DNA of 64,000 nucleotides from CAMLJR01 sp964500675. Lineage in GTDB: Bacteria; Pseudomonadota; Gammaproteobacteria; Pseudomonadales; CAMLJR01. The DNA lies in NCBI GenBank assembly GCA_964500675.1, contig CAZCNY010000008.1:1-64000 (forward strand), in the 5' to 3' direction. How positions within the stretch are numbered: position 1 is the first letter of the stretch; each line of letters begins with the position of its first letter. The notes beneath the pieces are model-generated. The model was not told where the DNA came from. It worked only from the letters and a program-made list of their open reading frames with translations, and did no database searches. Below, in pieces: positions 37,001-45,077 of the stretch. A program made the position numbers and the translations under genes.

Positions 37001-40000
37001 CAATTCCACGGGTGGCGACGTCACGCTCAAGGGCAATCTCAGCGGCTCCGGCAGCCTCTCCAAGCAGGGCATCGCCAACACCTACCTGTGGCTGTATGGG
37101 GACAACAGCAGCTACAGCGGGGCGCAGACCGTCGTCTCCGGCTGGCTGATCGCCAACTCCGCCACCGCGCTGGGCAGCGGCCAGATCACGCTGGATGCCG
37201 GCACCACGCTCGGCCTGAACGGTGGCGTCGCGACCTTCAGCAACAACATCGTGCTGGCGGGTGACGCCACCTTGCAGAGTGCCAACACCACCAATACCGT
37301 CAGCACCTTCAGCGGGGTCATCTCCGAAACGGGTGGCAGCCACAACCTCACGGTTGGCACCGCAACCGGCTCCAATACCGGCATCATCCTCAGCGGCACC
37401 AACACCTACACGGGCACAACCACAGTCACTGGCACCAATAGTCTACAGATCACCGATGCCAGCAATCTCAGCACGGCGACCATCACGCTCAGTGGCGCCA
37501 CGCTGCAGGTCAATGGCAGCGGCGTTACGCTGGCCAATGCCATCGATCTGAGCAGCAGCTCGACGATCAGCAACGCCAATGCCGTCACGCTCTCGGGTGT
37601 CATCTCGGGCAGCCAGAATTTCACCAAGAGCGGCGCCGGCACGCTGGCCCTGTCGAACACTGAAACCTACACCGGCTCGACCACCGTCAGCGCCGGCACC
37701 CTGCAGGTGGATGGCGCCCTGGGCGCGACCTCGGATGTCACTGTCGCATCCGGCGGCACGCTGGGCGGCACCGGCAGCGTCTTCGCCAGCGCGTCGACCA
37801 ACACCTTGACGGTGCAGAACGGCGGCACGCTGGCTCCGGGCGACAGCGGCGCCGGCACGCTCACCGTCAACGGCAATCTCGCGCTGGCTTCCGGCAGCAC
37901 GCTTGCAGTGGATATCGCCGGCACCACGGCCGGCACGCAGTATGACCAGGTCATCGTCAATGGCACCGCCAACGTCTCGGGCGCCACGCTGTCGGTCAAC
38001 CACAGCTACACCGCCGCCACCCTGGACACCTACCAGCTCATCGTGAACGACGCGAGCGACGCCATCACCGGCACCTTCTCGAGTCTCGCCGAGGGTGGCA
38101 CGCTGACCGCGGGCGGCGACGGGCAGACGCTGAAGGCGAGTTACGTCGGCGGCACGGGCAACGACTTCACGCTGACGGTGCCGAACCAGCCGCCGGTGGT
38201 GTCCGGCCTTGGCGGTGACAGCGTGAGCTTCACCGAGAAGGGTAGCCCGGTGCTGCTCGATGCCGGTGGTAACGCCACCGTCACCGACAGCGACAACGCC
38301 GACTTCAACGGCGGCAACGTCACCGTCTCGATCGTCACCAACCGCATCACGACCGAAGACGTCCTCAGCATCGTCAACCAGGGTACCGGTGGCGGGCAGA
38401 TCGGCATTGCGGGCAGCAACGTCACCTACGGCGGTGTCGTCATCGGCACATTCACCGGCGGCAGTGGCAGCAATGACCTTGTCATCACGCTGAACGTGAA
38501 CGCCACGCCGGCCGCCACCCAGGCGCTGGTTCGCGACATCGCCTACAGCAACACCAACACGACCGACCCGGCCCAGGTCAACCGCATCGTGCGCACGACG
38601 GTGAACGACGGCTCCGGCGGTACCAGCAGCAATGCGGACGTCACCCTCACCATCACGACGGTCAATGACGCGCCCACGCTCAGCGCCACCACCAGCACGC
38701 CGACCTTCACCGAGAACGGCGCGGCGGTGAGCCTGTTCAGCGGCGCAGCCGTCAGCCCGGTCGAATCCGGCCAGACCATCAAGAGCTTCACCGTCACGGT
38801 GAGCAACGTGACCGACGGCAGCAGCGAAACCCTCAATATCGACGGCAGCTCGGTCGCGCTCACCAACGGCAACAGCCTCACCACCGCCACCAATGGCATG
38901 AGTGTCAGCGTCTCGCTCGTCAGCGGTACGGCGACGGTCAGCATTTCCAAGACGGCGGGCATCAGCGCCAGCACTGCGCAGACCCTGGTGAACGGTCTCA
39001 GCTATCGTGACAGCAGCGACAACCCGAGCACCACCGCACGCGTCGTGACGCTGACCAGCGTGCAGGACACCGGTGGCACTGCCAACGGCGGTGTCGATAC
39101 CACCAGCCTTTCGGTGGCCTCCACCGTTTCGATCGCCGCGGTCAACGACGCGCCCACGATCACCGCACCCGCCACTTTCGCCGTGACGGAAGACGTGACC
39201 GCCGCGCTGACCGGCATCAGCTTCGCCGATATCGACGGCAACAGCAGCAACGAGACAGCCAGTTTCTCGGTTGCTAGCGGCAGTCTCGTCGCCACCGCCG
39301 GCGGTGGCGTTACCGTCAGCGGCTCGGGCACCAGCAGCCTCACGCTCACCGGCAGCCTCGCCAACATCAACACTTTCATCGCCGGCAGCAATCTAAGCTT
39401 CACGCCGGCCGCGAACGCCACCAGCAACGTGACGCTTAGCGTAGGCATCAATGACAATGGCAACACCGGCAGCGGTGGCGCGCAGACGGCCGCCACCACC
39501 GCCACCCTTGTACTCACCGCAGTCAACGATGCGCCGGTCAACAGCGTGCCCGCGAGCCAGAGCCTGTACCAGGATTCGACGCTCGTCTTCAGCACCGCCA
39601 ACGGCAACCTTGTCTCGGTCAGCGACGTGGATGGCAACAGCGGCACCGAACAGGTCACGCTCACCGCCACGCACGGCACCATCAGCCTCTCGGGCACCAC
39701 CGGCCTGAGCTTCCTGGTGGGAAGTGGCACCGGCGACGCAACGATGACACTGCAGGGTACGCTCGCCAATATCAACAATGCCCTCAATGGCATGGTCTAT
39801 TCGCCGACCACCAGCTACAACGGCGCGGCCAGCCTGCAGCTCACCAGCAACGACCTCGGCAACAGCGGCAGCGGCGGCGCACAGACCGACACCGACACCG
39901 TCGCTATCACTGTGGCTCCGATCTACCCGCGGGTCACTAACGTCACCTCCACCACAGTTGATGGCGTCTACAAAATCGGTGACGCGATCACTGTGACGGT

Positions 40001-41402
40001 CGGGTTCGATCGCGCGGTAACTGTCGATAGCAGCGGCGGCACACCAACACTCTTACTTGAAACCGGTAGCACCGATCGCAACGCTATTTATGTTTCCGGT
40101 TCAGGTACCAGCACGCTGACCTTCACGTATACCGTGCAAGCGGGCGATACCAGCGCCGATCTGGATTACGCCTCGACGGGCGCAATGGCGCTGAATGGCT
40201 CGACGATACGCAGTACCGCCGGTGCCGCCGACGCCACCCTCACGCTACCCGCTACCGGTGGTGCCAACTCGATCGCGGGCCAGAAGGACATCGTCATCGA
40301 CGGCGTCGCGCCCACGATCAGCAGCGTCGATGTACCCAGCAGCGGCGTTTATCGGACGGGAGAGAGCCTCGAATTCACGGTCAACTACAGTGAAGTGGTC
40401 GCGGTGGATAGCAGTGGCGGCACGCCGCGAATCGCGGTCACGCTCGATACCGGCGGCACAATCTACGCCAATTACGTGTCCGGCTCGGGCAGCAGTGCGT
40501 TGACTTTCCGCACCACCATCGTAGACGGCCAAGTCGATGCCAATGGCATTGCAGTGGCCCCAGTTATTGATAACAACGGCGGCAGCATCCGCGATACAGC
40601 AGGCAACGCGGCCGCTGTGTCCTTGAACGCAGTCGCAAGCACAGCCGGCGTTCTCATCAATACCAGTGGCGATGTCACCCCCGTCATTCCGCAGCCACCG
40701 TCCACAGGTGGCTATATCAGAATCACGTCGAGTGAACCACCATCGGCAATATCTGCCTCGCCGGTGACATTCTCACCTGCGACGGTCGATATTGCACCGC
40801 CGGTTGCGCCGAGAGGCATGTTCGAGCCATCCTCCGGCGTTGGTCCGATCTCCGTTTGGGCAGACACACATACCGGGCTGCTTGCGATGGATCTGTCGTT
40901 CGGTGTTGTTGAGACTGAGCATGCACTGCCGATCGATACGCGCAGCGGTGCCTTCGAAGTCGCATTGCCGATCCCTGGAGTACCAACCGGGGTTGCTTCT
41001 GGCGTTATCTATCTACAGGTGAGTCTGGCCGATGGCCGGCCGCTGCCGACGTGGTTGCAGTTCGACCCGCTCACGGGCGTGTTGCGCGGCTCGCCGCCAT
41101 CCAGCTTCCGCGGCAATCTCGATATCAAAATCACCGCGACCGATAGCGGCGGTCATCGTGTCAGCAACATCGTGACTTTGAAGAACGGCGAAACCGACCG
41201 GCGTACTCCGTCTACTCAGACGCGAGCGCCACACGCAGCGCTTGATGAGCGGACGGGCGGCGCTTTGTTTGCAGGCCGACCGGCGCTGCAAAGCCAATTT
41301 GCCGCCCAGCGCCAGGGTGGCGGGACGACTCACGATGCGTTGCTGGAGCAGCTCGCCCTGGCGCAGAGCCGAGTGCGCGCTGCAGTTGAAGCGGCGCCTT
41401 AA
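31041..41402 (+). CDS. giant mosaic surface protein with LEPR-XLL motif and DUF4347
   Basis: From ATG 31041 (GAGG 8 nt upstream) the product has 3453 residues. It has a basic N-terminus with the motif LEPRMMFDG (28-36) instead of a Sec signal. DUF4347 lies at about 84-220 (IIAHGESGDLWLG; DILIYACNTAQD). A glycine-rich right-handed beta-helix region spans about 250-630. Seven repeats of about 118-126 residues opening ITSATYD occupy about 636-1488. PATR-like autotransporter beta-strand repeats lie at about 1747-2377, cadherin/Ig-like modules with VNDAPT linkers at about 2387-2960, then two further Ig-like domains and a putative-Ig domain near 3300-3390. No RTX nonapeptides are seen. An open frame continues upstream to 30876 but overlaps the sulfotransferase. 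Four secretion-type genes follow, so export through them is likely. Confidence 0.9.
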   Translation: MAWWKRSKRKQPRTAWKAPARQPGIMALEPRMMFDGAAVATALQAHPAPDAAHTVDAAQPAPVPEAHIGLAGRDVVAGEGAAPQRNVVFVDARVEDSAALLKDIAPGTEVVYLQRNADGLQQMANYLSQHPGADSVQIIAHGESGDLWLGSTYLSADNAGSYAATLAQIGSGLKADGDILIYACNTAQDARGVAFVESIAQLTGHNVAASNDRTGVDGDWNLEIATGDITAAPVLSAASEAAYQHDLATITVTNNADSGAGSLRNAIASASSGDIITFNAGMTITLTTGQLTINKNLTIEGDLNGDFTPDVTIDANYNSRVLNITGGTVTLDGLTIQHGLVSGSGGHAGYAGLKPATQPGQAGASALGAGVYIGAATVTMTHDVITGNRASGGGGGSAGYDGFGYGGGGGGGYSGKGGGQGGATYFYYSSSMRTYSGASASGGVGGKGGVGSHTAAGGNIVGQGGSTTGGAGGHYGTPFGPGGAGGAAGSIGGGGGGMGYGASAGGMGGTAVAGVYIKAGGTVYMASTTLSNNAGAGGGGGGTAYANFSYGGFSFTPNGSGGVGGDGIGAIQVRGTLHYQNSTTTFSSNAAAGGGGGTGGNGVSSPVVAASGTGTTDLINSGGTVDSAWAPVVPPSITSATYDASTGTLVVTGADMVTGDTIDVTKLSLAGQGGSYALTSANVTAASATSFTVTLNAADQLNINGILDKNGTSAVDTTTFNLAAAASWDASRTTSADLTGNGITVSNVAAPTITSATYDSSTHVLTVTGTGLVKTIGATNDITVNKLTFTGEGGSTYTLSTSANVELTSGTSFSVTLSGADITGVEALLNKNGTSSTSGTTYNLAAADDWNSVITGGNIADLTGNGIAVSNASPIVTSATYDASTGTLVVTGANMVTGDTIDVTKLSLAGQGGSYALTSANVTAASATSFTVTLNAADQLNINGILDKNGTSAVDTTTFNLAAAASWDASRTTSADLTGNGITVSNVAAPTITSATYDSSTHVLTVTGTGLVKTIGATNDITVNKLTLTGEGGATYTLTSGNVEVTSATSFSVTLNGTDQVGVAALFNKNGTSSTSATTYNLAAADDWNSVITGGNIADLTGNGVTVSNVPVPTITSATYDESTGVVVVTGTGLLSASGSNNDIVANKLTLTGEGGSTYTLTDTSNVDITSGTSFTLTLSATDKAGINAIFNKNGTSSTGGTTYNLAAAEDWNAGADAAVVIADLTGNGITVSNVAVPAITSATYDVSTGAVVVTGSGFLSLNGATNDIVANKFTFTGEGGSTYTLTDTSNVEITSGTSFTLSLSATDKAGINAIFNKNGTGSTGGTTYNLAAAEDWNAGADPAVVIADTTGNGVTVSNVAVPTITSATYDASTGAVVVTGTGFLSLNGANNDIVANKLTLTGQGGATYTLTDTSNVDITSSTSFTLTLSATDKAGVNAILNKNGTSSTDATTYNLSAAEDWDAGADAAIVIADLTGNGVTESNFNAAPTLGNLNGDSTAWAGVGNTVDLDVGGNATPNDSEFAALNGGNGDWAGGSVSVQRAGTAVSSDAFGFDTAGASFTVSGSNLQSGGQTFATFTNNGGVLTISFTSSGTAATTALVQDVARHVSYRNDTPAGDATVRFSLSDGNSATTADVTVSSDTIYVTNATDTATINGSDGTSLSEAVAIAAADSTGTQTIVFASSLAGQTITLAGNLAINESLNFDSDSASGLTVSGSTITLGGGTTQTWSDGSTHSAALSSTVAGSGGLAKTGAGTLTLGSASNNAGWSGGMSVTGGTLVAQDGTRLSSGTLTLDGGTLSMTVVGTAGTSTTVSNAVTIGSGGGTFNIGGGGGANIANFSGVFSGSGALTKNGAAILQLSGSNNASFSGSTTISAGTLRIAGASNLGSGTITLNGATLADTNASTDTVANAFVIGGSGATFSKAAGTLALTGTLSGSGSITNSGVGAFNQTGGGTLTLDGATITRAASAGAVTLSSNIAIGSGGVTINSTGGDVTLKGNLSGSGSLSKQGIANTYLWLYGDNSSYSGAQTVVSGWLIANSATALGSGQITLDAGTTLGLNGGVATFSNNIVLAGDATLQSANTTNTVSTFSGVISETGGSHNLTVGTATGSNTGIILSGTNTYTGTTTVTGTNSLQITDASNLSTATITLSGATLQVNGSGVTLANAIDLSSSSTISNANAVTLSGVISGSQNFTKSGAGTLALSNTETYTGSTTVSAGTLQVDGALGATSDVTVASGGTLGGTGSVFASASTNTLTVQNGGTLAPGDSGAGTLTVNGNLALASGSTLAVDIAGTTAGTQYDQVIVNGTANVSGATLSVNHSYTAATLDTYQLIVNDASDAITGTFSSLAEGGTLTAGGDGQTLKASYVGGTGNDFTLTVPNQPPVVSGLGGDSVSFTEKGSPVLLDAGGNATVTDSDNADFNGGNVTVSIVTNRITTEDVLSIVNQGTGGGQIGIAGSNVTYGGVVIGTFTGGSGSNDLVITLNVNATPAATQALVRDIAYSNTNTTDPAQVNRIVRTTVNDGSGGTSSNADVTLTITTVNDAPTLSATTSTPTFTENGAAVSLFSGAAVSPVESGQTIKSFTVTVSNVTDGSSETLNIDGSSVALTNGNSLTTATNGMSVSVSLVSGTATVSISKTAGISASTAQTLVNGLSYRDSSDNPSTTARVVTLTSVQDTGGTANGGVDTTSLSVASTVSIAAVNDAPTITAPATFAVTEDVTAALTGISFADIDGNSSNETASFSVASGSLVATAGGGVTVSGSGTSSLTLTGSLANINTFIAGSNLSFTPAANATSNVTLSVGINDNGNTGSGGAQTAATTATLVLTAVNDAPVNSVPASQSLYQDSTLVFSTANGNLVSVSDVDGNSGTEQVTLTATHGTISLSGTTGLSFLVGSGTGDATMTLQGTLANINNALNGMVYSPTTSYNGAASLQLTSNDLGNSGSGGAQTDTDTVAITVAPIYPRVTNVTSTTVDGVYKIGDAITVTVGFDRAVTVDSSGGTPTLLLETGSTDRNAIYVSGSGTSTLTFTYTVQAGDTSADLDYASTGAMALNGSTIRSTAGAADATLTLPATGGANSIAGQKDIVIDGVAPTISSVDVPSSGVYRTGESLEFTVNYSEVVAVDSSGGTPRIAVTLDTGGTIYANYVSGSGSSALTFRTTIVDGQVDANGIAVAPVIDNNGGSIRDTAGNAAAVSLNAVASTAGVLINTSGDVTPVIPQPPSTGGYIRITSSEPPSAISASPVTFSPATVDIAPPVAPRGMFEPSSGVGPISVWADTHTGLLAMDLSFGVVETEHALPIDTRSGAFEVALPIPGVPTGVASGVIYLQVSLADGRPLPTWLQFDPLTGVLRGSPPSSFRGNLDIKITATDSGGHRVSNIVTLKNGETDRRTPSTQTRAPHAALDERTGGALFAGRPALQSQFAAQRQGGGTTHDALLEQLALAQSRVRAAVEAAP
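33004..34117 (+). repeat. near-identical internal duplication in the giant gene
   Basis: The 397 bases at 33004-33400 appear identical to 33721-34117, a tandem offset of 717 bp (239 codons, two protein repeats). Surrounding repeat units differ more. Identity including third codon positions points to recent unequal recombination, and also makes this a place where an assembly could collapse or expand. Confidence 0.85.
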
Positions 41403-41422
41403 GTGAGTCGATCAGTTGAGTA

Positions 41423-43003
41423 ATGAATAACATGCCAATCATCTTCGGGGAGAACCAAACCGTGCAGAACCGCATCCATAAACCAAGGAAGCTTTTGGCT
41501 GTAGTCATTGCCGCCACCATAATGGTCGGCTGCGCCGTGACGCCTCATCCACTGACGTCGGATGAGCAGCGCTCGATGCTGCAAGCCGATCAGCAGGCGA
41601 TGTTCGCCGGACAAGACCCGGTGTCTGGTCCGATTACCATCGACGAGGCGATGGCGCGCGCGCTGAAATACAACCTTGACCAGCGCGTCAAGGTGATGGA
41701 GGAGGCGCTGACGCATAAGCAACTCGATTTGAGCAACTTCGATTTACTGCCGAAGTTGACTGCCGCCGCCGGTTACACGAATCGCAGCAATGTGCTGGCT
41801 TCCTCCTCACAGGATGTCGTCACGGGCCAGCAATCTTTGGCACCTTCGACCTCAAGCGATGAAACGCTGCGCCGCGCCGACCTCTCGTTCTCCTGGAATG
41901 TGCTCGATTTCGGCGTCAGTTACTTCAATGCCCGCCAGAGTGCCGATCAGGTGCTGGCCGCCGGTGAGCGCCGGCGCAAGGTGGTACAGATGCTGATGCA
42001 GCAAGTGCGCCTCGCCTACTGGCAGGCACTTGGTGCGCAGCGTCTTGAGCAGGAGATCGAGCCGCTGCTACAGCAGACCCGCCAGGCGCTGGACGATTCG
42101 CAAACCATCGAGAAAGAACAGCTCAACGCGCCGCTGACCGCCCTTTCGTATCAGCGCGAGTTGCTTGATCTGGTACTGCGTCTGCAGTCCATTCGGGATG
42201 AGCTGCGCCAGGCGAAACCACGCCTCGCCGCATTGATGAATCTGCGACCGGGGCAGCCCTTCGAGCTGTCCTCGCCGACTAACTTTGTCGAACCCAAGCT
42301 CGATATTGCGCCCGATAAGATGGAGGAAATTGCGCTACTGCACAGGCCCGAGTTGATCGAGGCCGATTACAAGGAGCGCATCAGTGTTGCCGAGACACGC
42401 AAGGCCATCGCGAAACTGTTGCCCGGCGTCGAACTTAGCCTCGGCGGGCATTATGACTCGAACAGTTATGTGGTGAATAACAAATGGGGCGACGCCGGTT
42501 TCCAGATCAGTTGGAATCTGCTCAATCTTTTCAACGCGCATAACGTCAAGGCCGCCGCCAAGGCACAATACGATCTCGCGCGCGAGCAACGCTTGGCATT
42601 GAACATGGCCGTCCTGACGCAGGTTCATGTCGCTTGGCTCGATTACAACGGCCGCGCCCAGCAGTTCCAGCTGACGCAGCGACTCAATGATGTAGAGCAG
42701 CGTATTCTGCAACACACCCGCAATGCCACGGCATCGAGTGCCGAGGGTCGGCTTGCGGAAATTCGCGCCGCCACCAGCGCGCTGATGACCGAGCTGCGCC
42801 GCTATCAAAGTTACGCGGCATTGCAGGGGGCCTACGGACAAATGCTCGCTTCGCTGGGGCTCGATCCGGTGCCACCGGTGGTCGCTAGCCACGATCTCCA
42901 CGCGCTAGAAACCGCGATTCGCGAAACCGAACAAAAATGGCGTGCGCCGTCCTTGCCCGAAGAGAAGGGGTCGCCAGCCAGAGCGGGAGTCGGCATGTTG
43001 TGA
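41423..43003 (+). CDS. TolC-family outer membrane factor lipoprotein of the surface-protein locus
   Basis: The 526-residue product has a lipoprotein signal ending TIMVGC, then two OEP-type helical repeats (ITIDEAMARALKYNLDQRVK; AIAKLLPGVELSLGG; WNLLNLFNAHNVKAAAKAQYD). A GTG at 41462, preceded by GGGGAG, would give a shorter and more typical signal peptide, so either start is possible. The gene begins 20 bp after the giant protein and overlaps the next adaptor by 4 nt. It is the presumed outer membrane channel of this locus. Confidence 0.9.
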   Translation: MNNMPIIFGENQTVQNRIHKPRKLLAVVIAATIMVGCAVTPHPLTSDEQRSMLQADQQAMFAGQDPVSGPITIDEAMARALKYNLDQRVKVMEEALTHKQLDLSNFDLLPKLTAAAGYTNRSNVLASSSQDVVTGQQSLAPSTSSDETLRRADLSFSWNVLDFGVSYFNARQSADQVLAAGERRRKVVQMLMQQVRLAYWQALGAQRLEQEIEPLLQQTRQALDDSQTIEKEQLNAPLTALSYQRELLDLVLRLQSIRDELRQAKPRLAALMNLRPGQPFELSSPTNFVEPKLDIAPDKMEEIALLHRPELIEADYKERISVAETRKAIAKLLPGVELSLGGHYDSNSYVVNNKWGDAGFQISWNLLNLFNAHNVKAAAKAQYDLAREQRLALNMAVLTQVHVAWLDYNGRAQQFQLTQRLNDVEQRILQHTRNATASSAEGRLAEIRAATSALMTELRRYQSYAALQGAYGQMLASLGLDPVPPVVASHDLHALETAIRETEQKWRAPSLPEEKGSPARAGVGML

Positions 43004-43749
43004 GGGGTATCGTGGTAATGCTGCTAGCACTGGTTGCAGCGAACGAAACATTAGCAGTGGATGACGGCGTACAAACTGCCGATACGACAGGCCGGATACG
43101 CACTCAACTGGTCGCGAGCAACGATGTTGTGCTGTCCAGCCAGATCGCAGCGCGAATCGCGAAACTGGCCCTGAAGTCAGGAGATGCGTTTCGCAAGGGC
43201 GAGACGCTGGTCGCTTTCGACTGCGATCTCTACCGCGCGCAACAGAACAAGGCCGACGCCACCGCTGCTGCCATGGACAAGCAGTTGCAGGTGACGCAGC
43301 GTCTCGCGCAGTTGCATTCTGTCGGCGAGCTGGATGTCGAACAGGCGCAAGCTAAGGCCAAGGAGGCGGCAGCCGATGCGATGTATATGCGCACGATTGT
43401 CGCTTCCTGCCGCATCGATGCGCCATTCAACGGTCGTGTGGTGAAGCGCGAAGCGGCGCCGTTTGAATATGTCACCCCGGGTAAACCGCTGCTGGAAATT
43501 CTCGACACCAGTCAGTTGGAAGTGCAGTTGATAGTGTCTTCGACGTGGCTGCGCTGGCTGAAACGAGGTGCGCCGTTTACGGTGCACGTCGATGATATCG
43601 ATCTCGATGTTCCCGCCGAGGTCATTCGCATCGGCGCGGCGATCGATCCTGTCAGCCAGACCGTTACGCTGAGCGGTCGAATTAAAGCGAAATCCGAAAT
43701 CTTATTGCCGGGGATGAGTGGATGGGCGCAGTTCCCGAAGCATCCGTGA
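43000..43749 (+). CDS. HlyD-family periplasmic adaptor (first of three in the locus)
   Basis: The product has 249 residues from GTG 43000 (GTGA overlap with the upstream stop, GGGAGT upstream). ATG 43018 is an alternative. A signal-like segment VVMLLALVAANETLA is followed by a compact adaptor: LSSQIAARIAKLALKSGDAF / RKGETLVAFDCDLY for one lipoyl half, a short helical hairpin, and CRIDAPFNGRVVKREA for the returning half, then a barrel domain. It is shorter than RND adaptors and lacks a long hairpin. It likely links an inner membrane component to the outer membrane factor. Confidence 0.85.
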   Translation: MRGIVVMLLALVAANETLAVDDGVQTADTTGRIRTQLVASNDVVLSSQIAARIAKLALKSGDAFRKGETLVAFDCDLYRAQQNKADATAAAMDKQLQVTQRLAQLHSVGELDVEQAQAKAKEAAADAMYMRTIVASCRIDAPFNGRVVKREAAPFEYVTPGKPLLEILDTSQLEVQLIVSSTWLRWLKRGAPFTVHVDDIDLDVPAEVIRIGAAIDPVSQTVTLSGRIKAKSEILLPGMSGWAQFPKHP

Positions 43750-45077
43750 ACGCCAGCAATGCTATGCAGGGGCTGTTGAGCCTGCTGCAAATCGGGCGGC
43801 GCGCGCGCGAGGCCGGCAGTATCGAAGAGCTCGGCTTTATCGCCGTCAATGAAACTCGCGCCCTGCTTGCTTACCGACAAGCAGCACTTTGGCTTGGCGG
43901 CCATAGTTCGCAACTGGCTGCGGTTTCGGGTGTGCCGCAGGTAGACCAAGGCGCGCCTTTCTCACAGTGGCTGACTCGTCTGTTCAAGGCCATCAGCCCG
44001 CTCGCAGAGGTCAGTGCAATCGGTCCGGCCCAACTCTCGCCGCTGCTCGCCGAGGAATGGTCGAGTTGGCTGCCCGCCTACGCGCTGGCGATTCCGCTCG
44101 CACACCCGAAAACCGCGACGCCTGGCATACTGCTACTGGTGCATGATGAGCCGTGGCAGACGGCGGAAATCGCGGTCGCCAGAGAGTTGGGGCTCGTGTT
44201 CGGGCACGCGCTGTTTGCGTTGCGCCCGCGCCCGCGCCTACCCGTGCAGATAGTGCACGCGCTTAAAATCCGCCGCGTTTGGTGGCGGCTTGCCCTAGCC
44301 GCAGTCGCAGTCAGCACCGTGCCGGTACGCCTCTCGGCGCTGGCGACCGCAGAAGTTGCTCCAATTGAACCTTTTGTTGTGCGCGCACCGCTGGATGGTG
44401 TTATTGACAGCATGCAGATAGTGCCGAACCAGCCGGTTGCCATCGGCGCGCCGCTGTTTGATCTGGACGCGACGACGTTGCGCGGTCAATACGACAGCGC
44501 TCGCAAGGCGTATGAGGCAGCGCAGGAGCAATACCGGCAGGTTGCCCAGCAGGCTGTCACCGACGATAAAAGCCGCGTCGACTTGGCTAAACGTCGCGGC
44601 GAATTGAGTTTGCGCGCGGTCGATCTCGACTATGCAAAAGAACAGCTGGAGCGTATCCAGGTACGCGCCGAGCGCGCTGGCGTCGCGGTATTTGAAGACG
44701 TCAACGATTGGGAGGGCAAGGCAGTGGTGGTTGGCGAAAAAGTGCTGATGCTGGCCGATCCCGCCAAGGTTGAGCTAACCGCCTACATGCCAGCGGGCGA
44801 TCAGGTCGATCTACAACCTGGCGCCGAAGTCGTATTTTCGCCAGCGGGAGCGCCGTTTTCGTCGTATCGCGCCACGATTGAAACCATCGCCTATCGCGCG
44901 ATGCCGACCGATCAAGGCGTGCTAGCGTACCGCGTGAAAGCGCGCTTCGTCGCGGGGGAAAAGCTGCCGCGCCTGGGTTTGAGCGGCTCGGCGCGACTTT
45001 ATAGCGGACGCGTGCCGCTGATTTATGCTGTCCTGCGCCGGCCGCTGACGACAGTGCGGCAGTGGCTAGGATGGTAA
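43722..45077 (+). CDS. membrane protein with GAF-like N-domain and HlyD-type adaptor domain
   Basis: This is a 451-residue protein. Residues about 10-170 look like a GAF-type sensory fold (LLQIGRRAREAGSIEELGFI; GILLLVHDEPWQTAE). A single transmembrane segment at about 187-205 (RRVWWRLALAAVAVSTVPVR) follows. The periplasmic part is HlyD-like: VRAPLDGVIDSMQIVPNQPV, a coiled segment and a barrel ending SARLYSGRVPL. A cytoplasmic sensor fused to an export adaptor is unusual. It starts at ATG 43722 (28-nt overlap) or GTG 43746 (4-nt GTGA overlap). Its stop overlaps the next start (TAATG). The ligand of the N-domain is unknown. Confidence 0.8.
   Translation: MGAVPEASVNASNAMQGLLSLLQIGRRAREAGSIEELGFIAVNETRALLAYRQAALWLGGHSSQLAAVSGVPQVDQGAPFSQWLTRLFKAISPLAEVSAIGPAQLSPLLAEEWSSWLPAYALAIPLAHPKTATPGILLLVHDEPWQTAEIAVARELGLVFGHALFALRPRPRLPVQIVHALKIRRVWWRLALAAVAVSTVPVRLSALATAEVAPIEPFVVRAPLDGVIDSMQIVPNQPVAIGAPLFDLDATTLRGQYDSARKAYEAAQEQYRQVAQQAVTDDKSRVDLAKRRGELSLRAVDLDYAKEQLERIQVRAERAGVAVFEDVNDWEGKAVVVGEKVLMLADPAKVELTAYMPAGDQVDLQPGAEVVFSPAGAPFSSYRATIETIAYRAMPTDQGVLAYRVKARFVAGEKLPRLGLSGSARLYSGRVPLIYAVLRRPLTTVRQWLGW

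Noticed and set aside
31041..41402. RTX adhesin or two-partner/autotransporter identity for the giant protein
   Set aside because: No GGxGxDxxx calcium repeats, no C-terminal 12-strand barrel and no TPS domain are visible. PATR-like repeats occur only internally.
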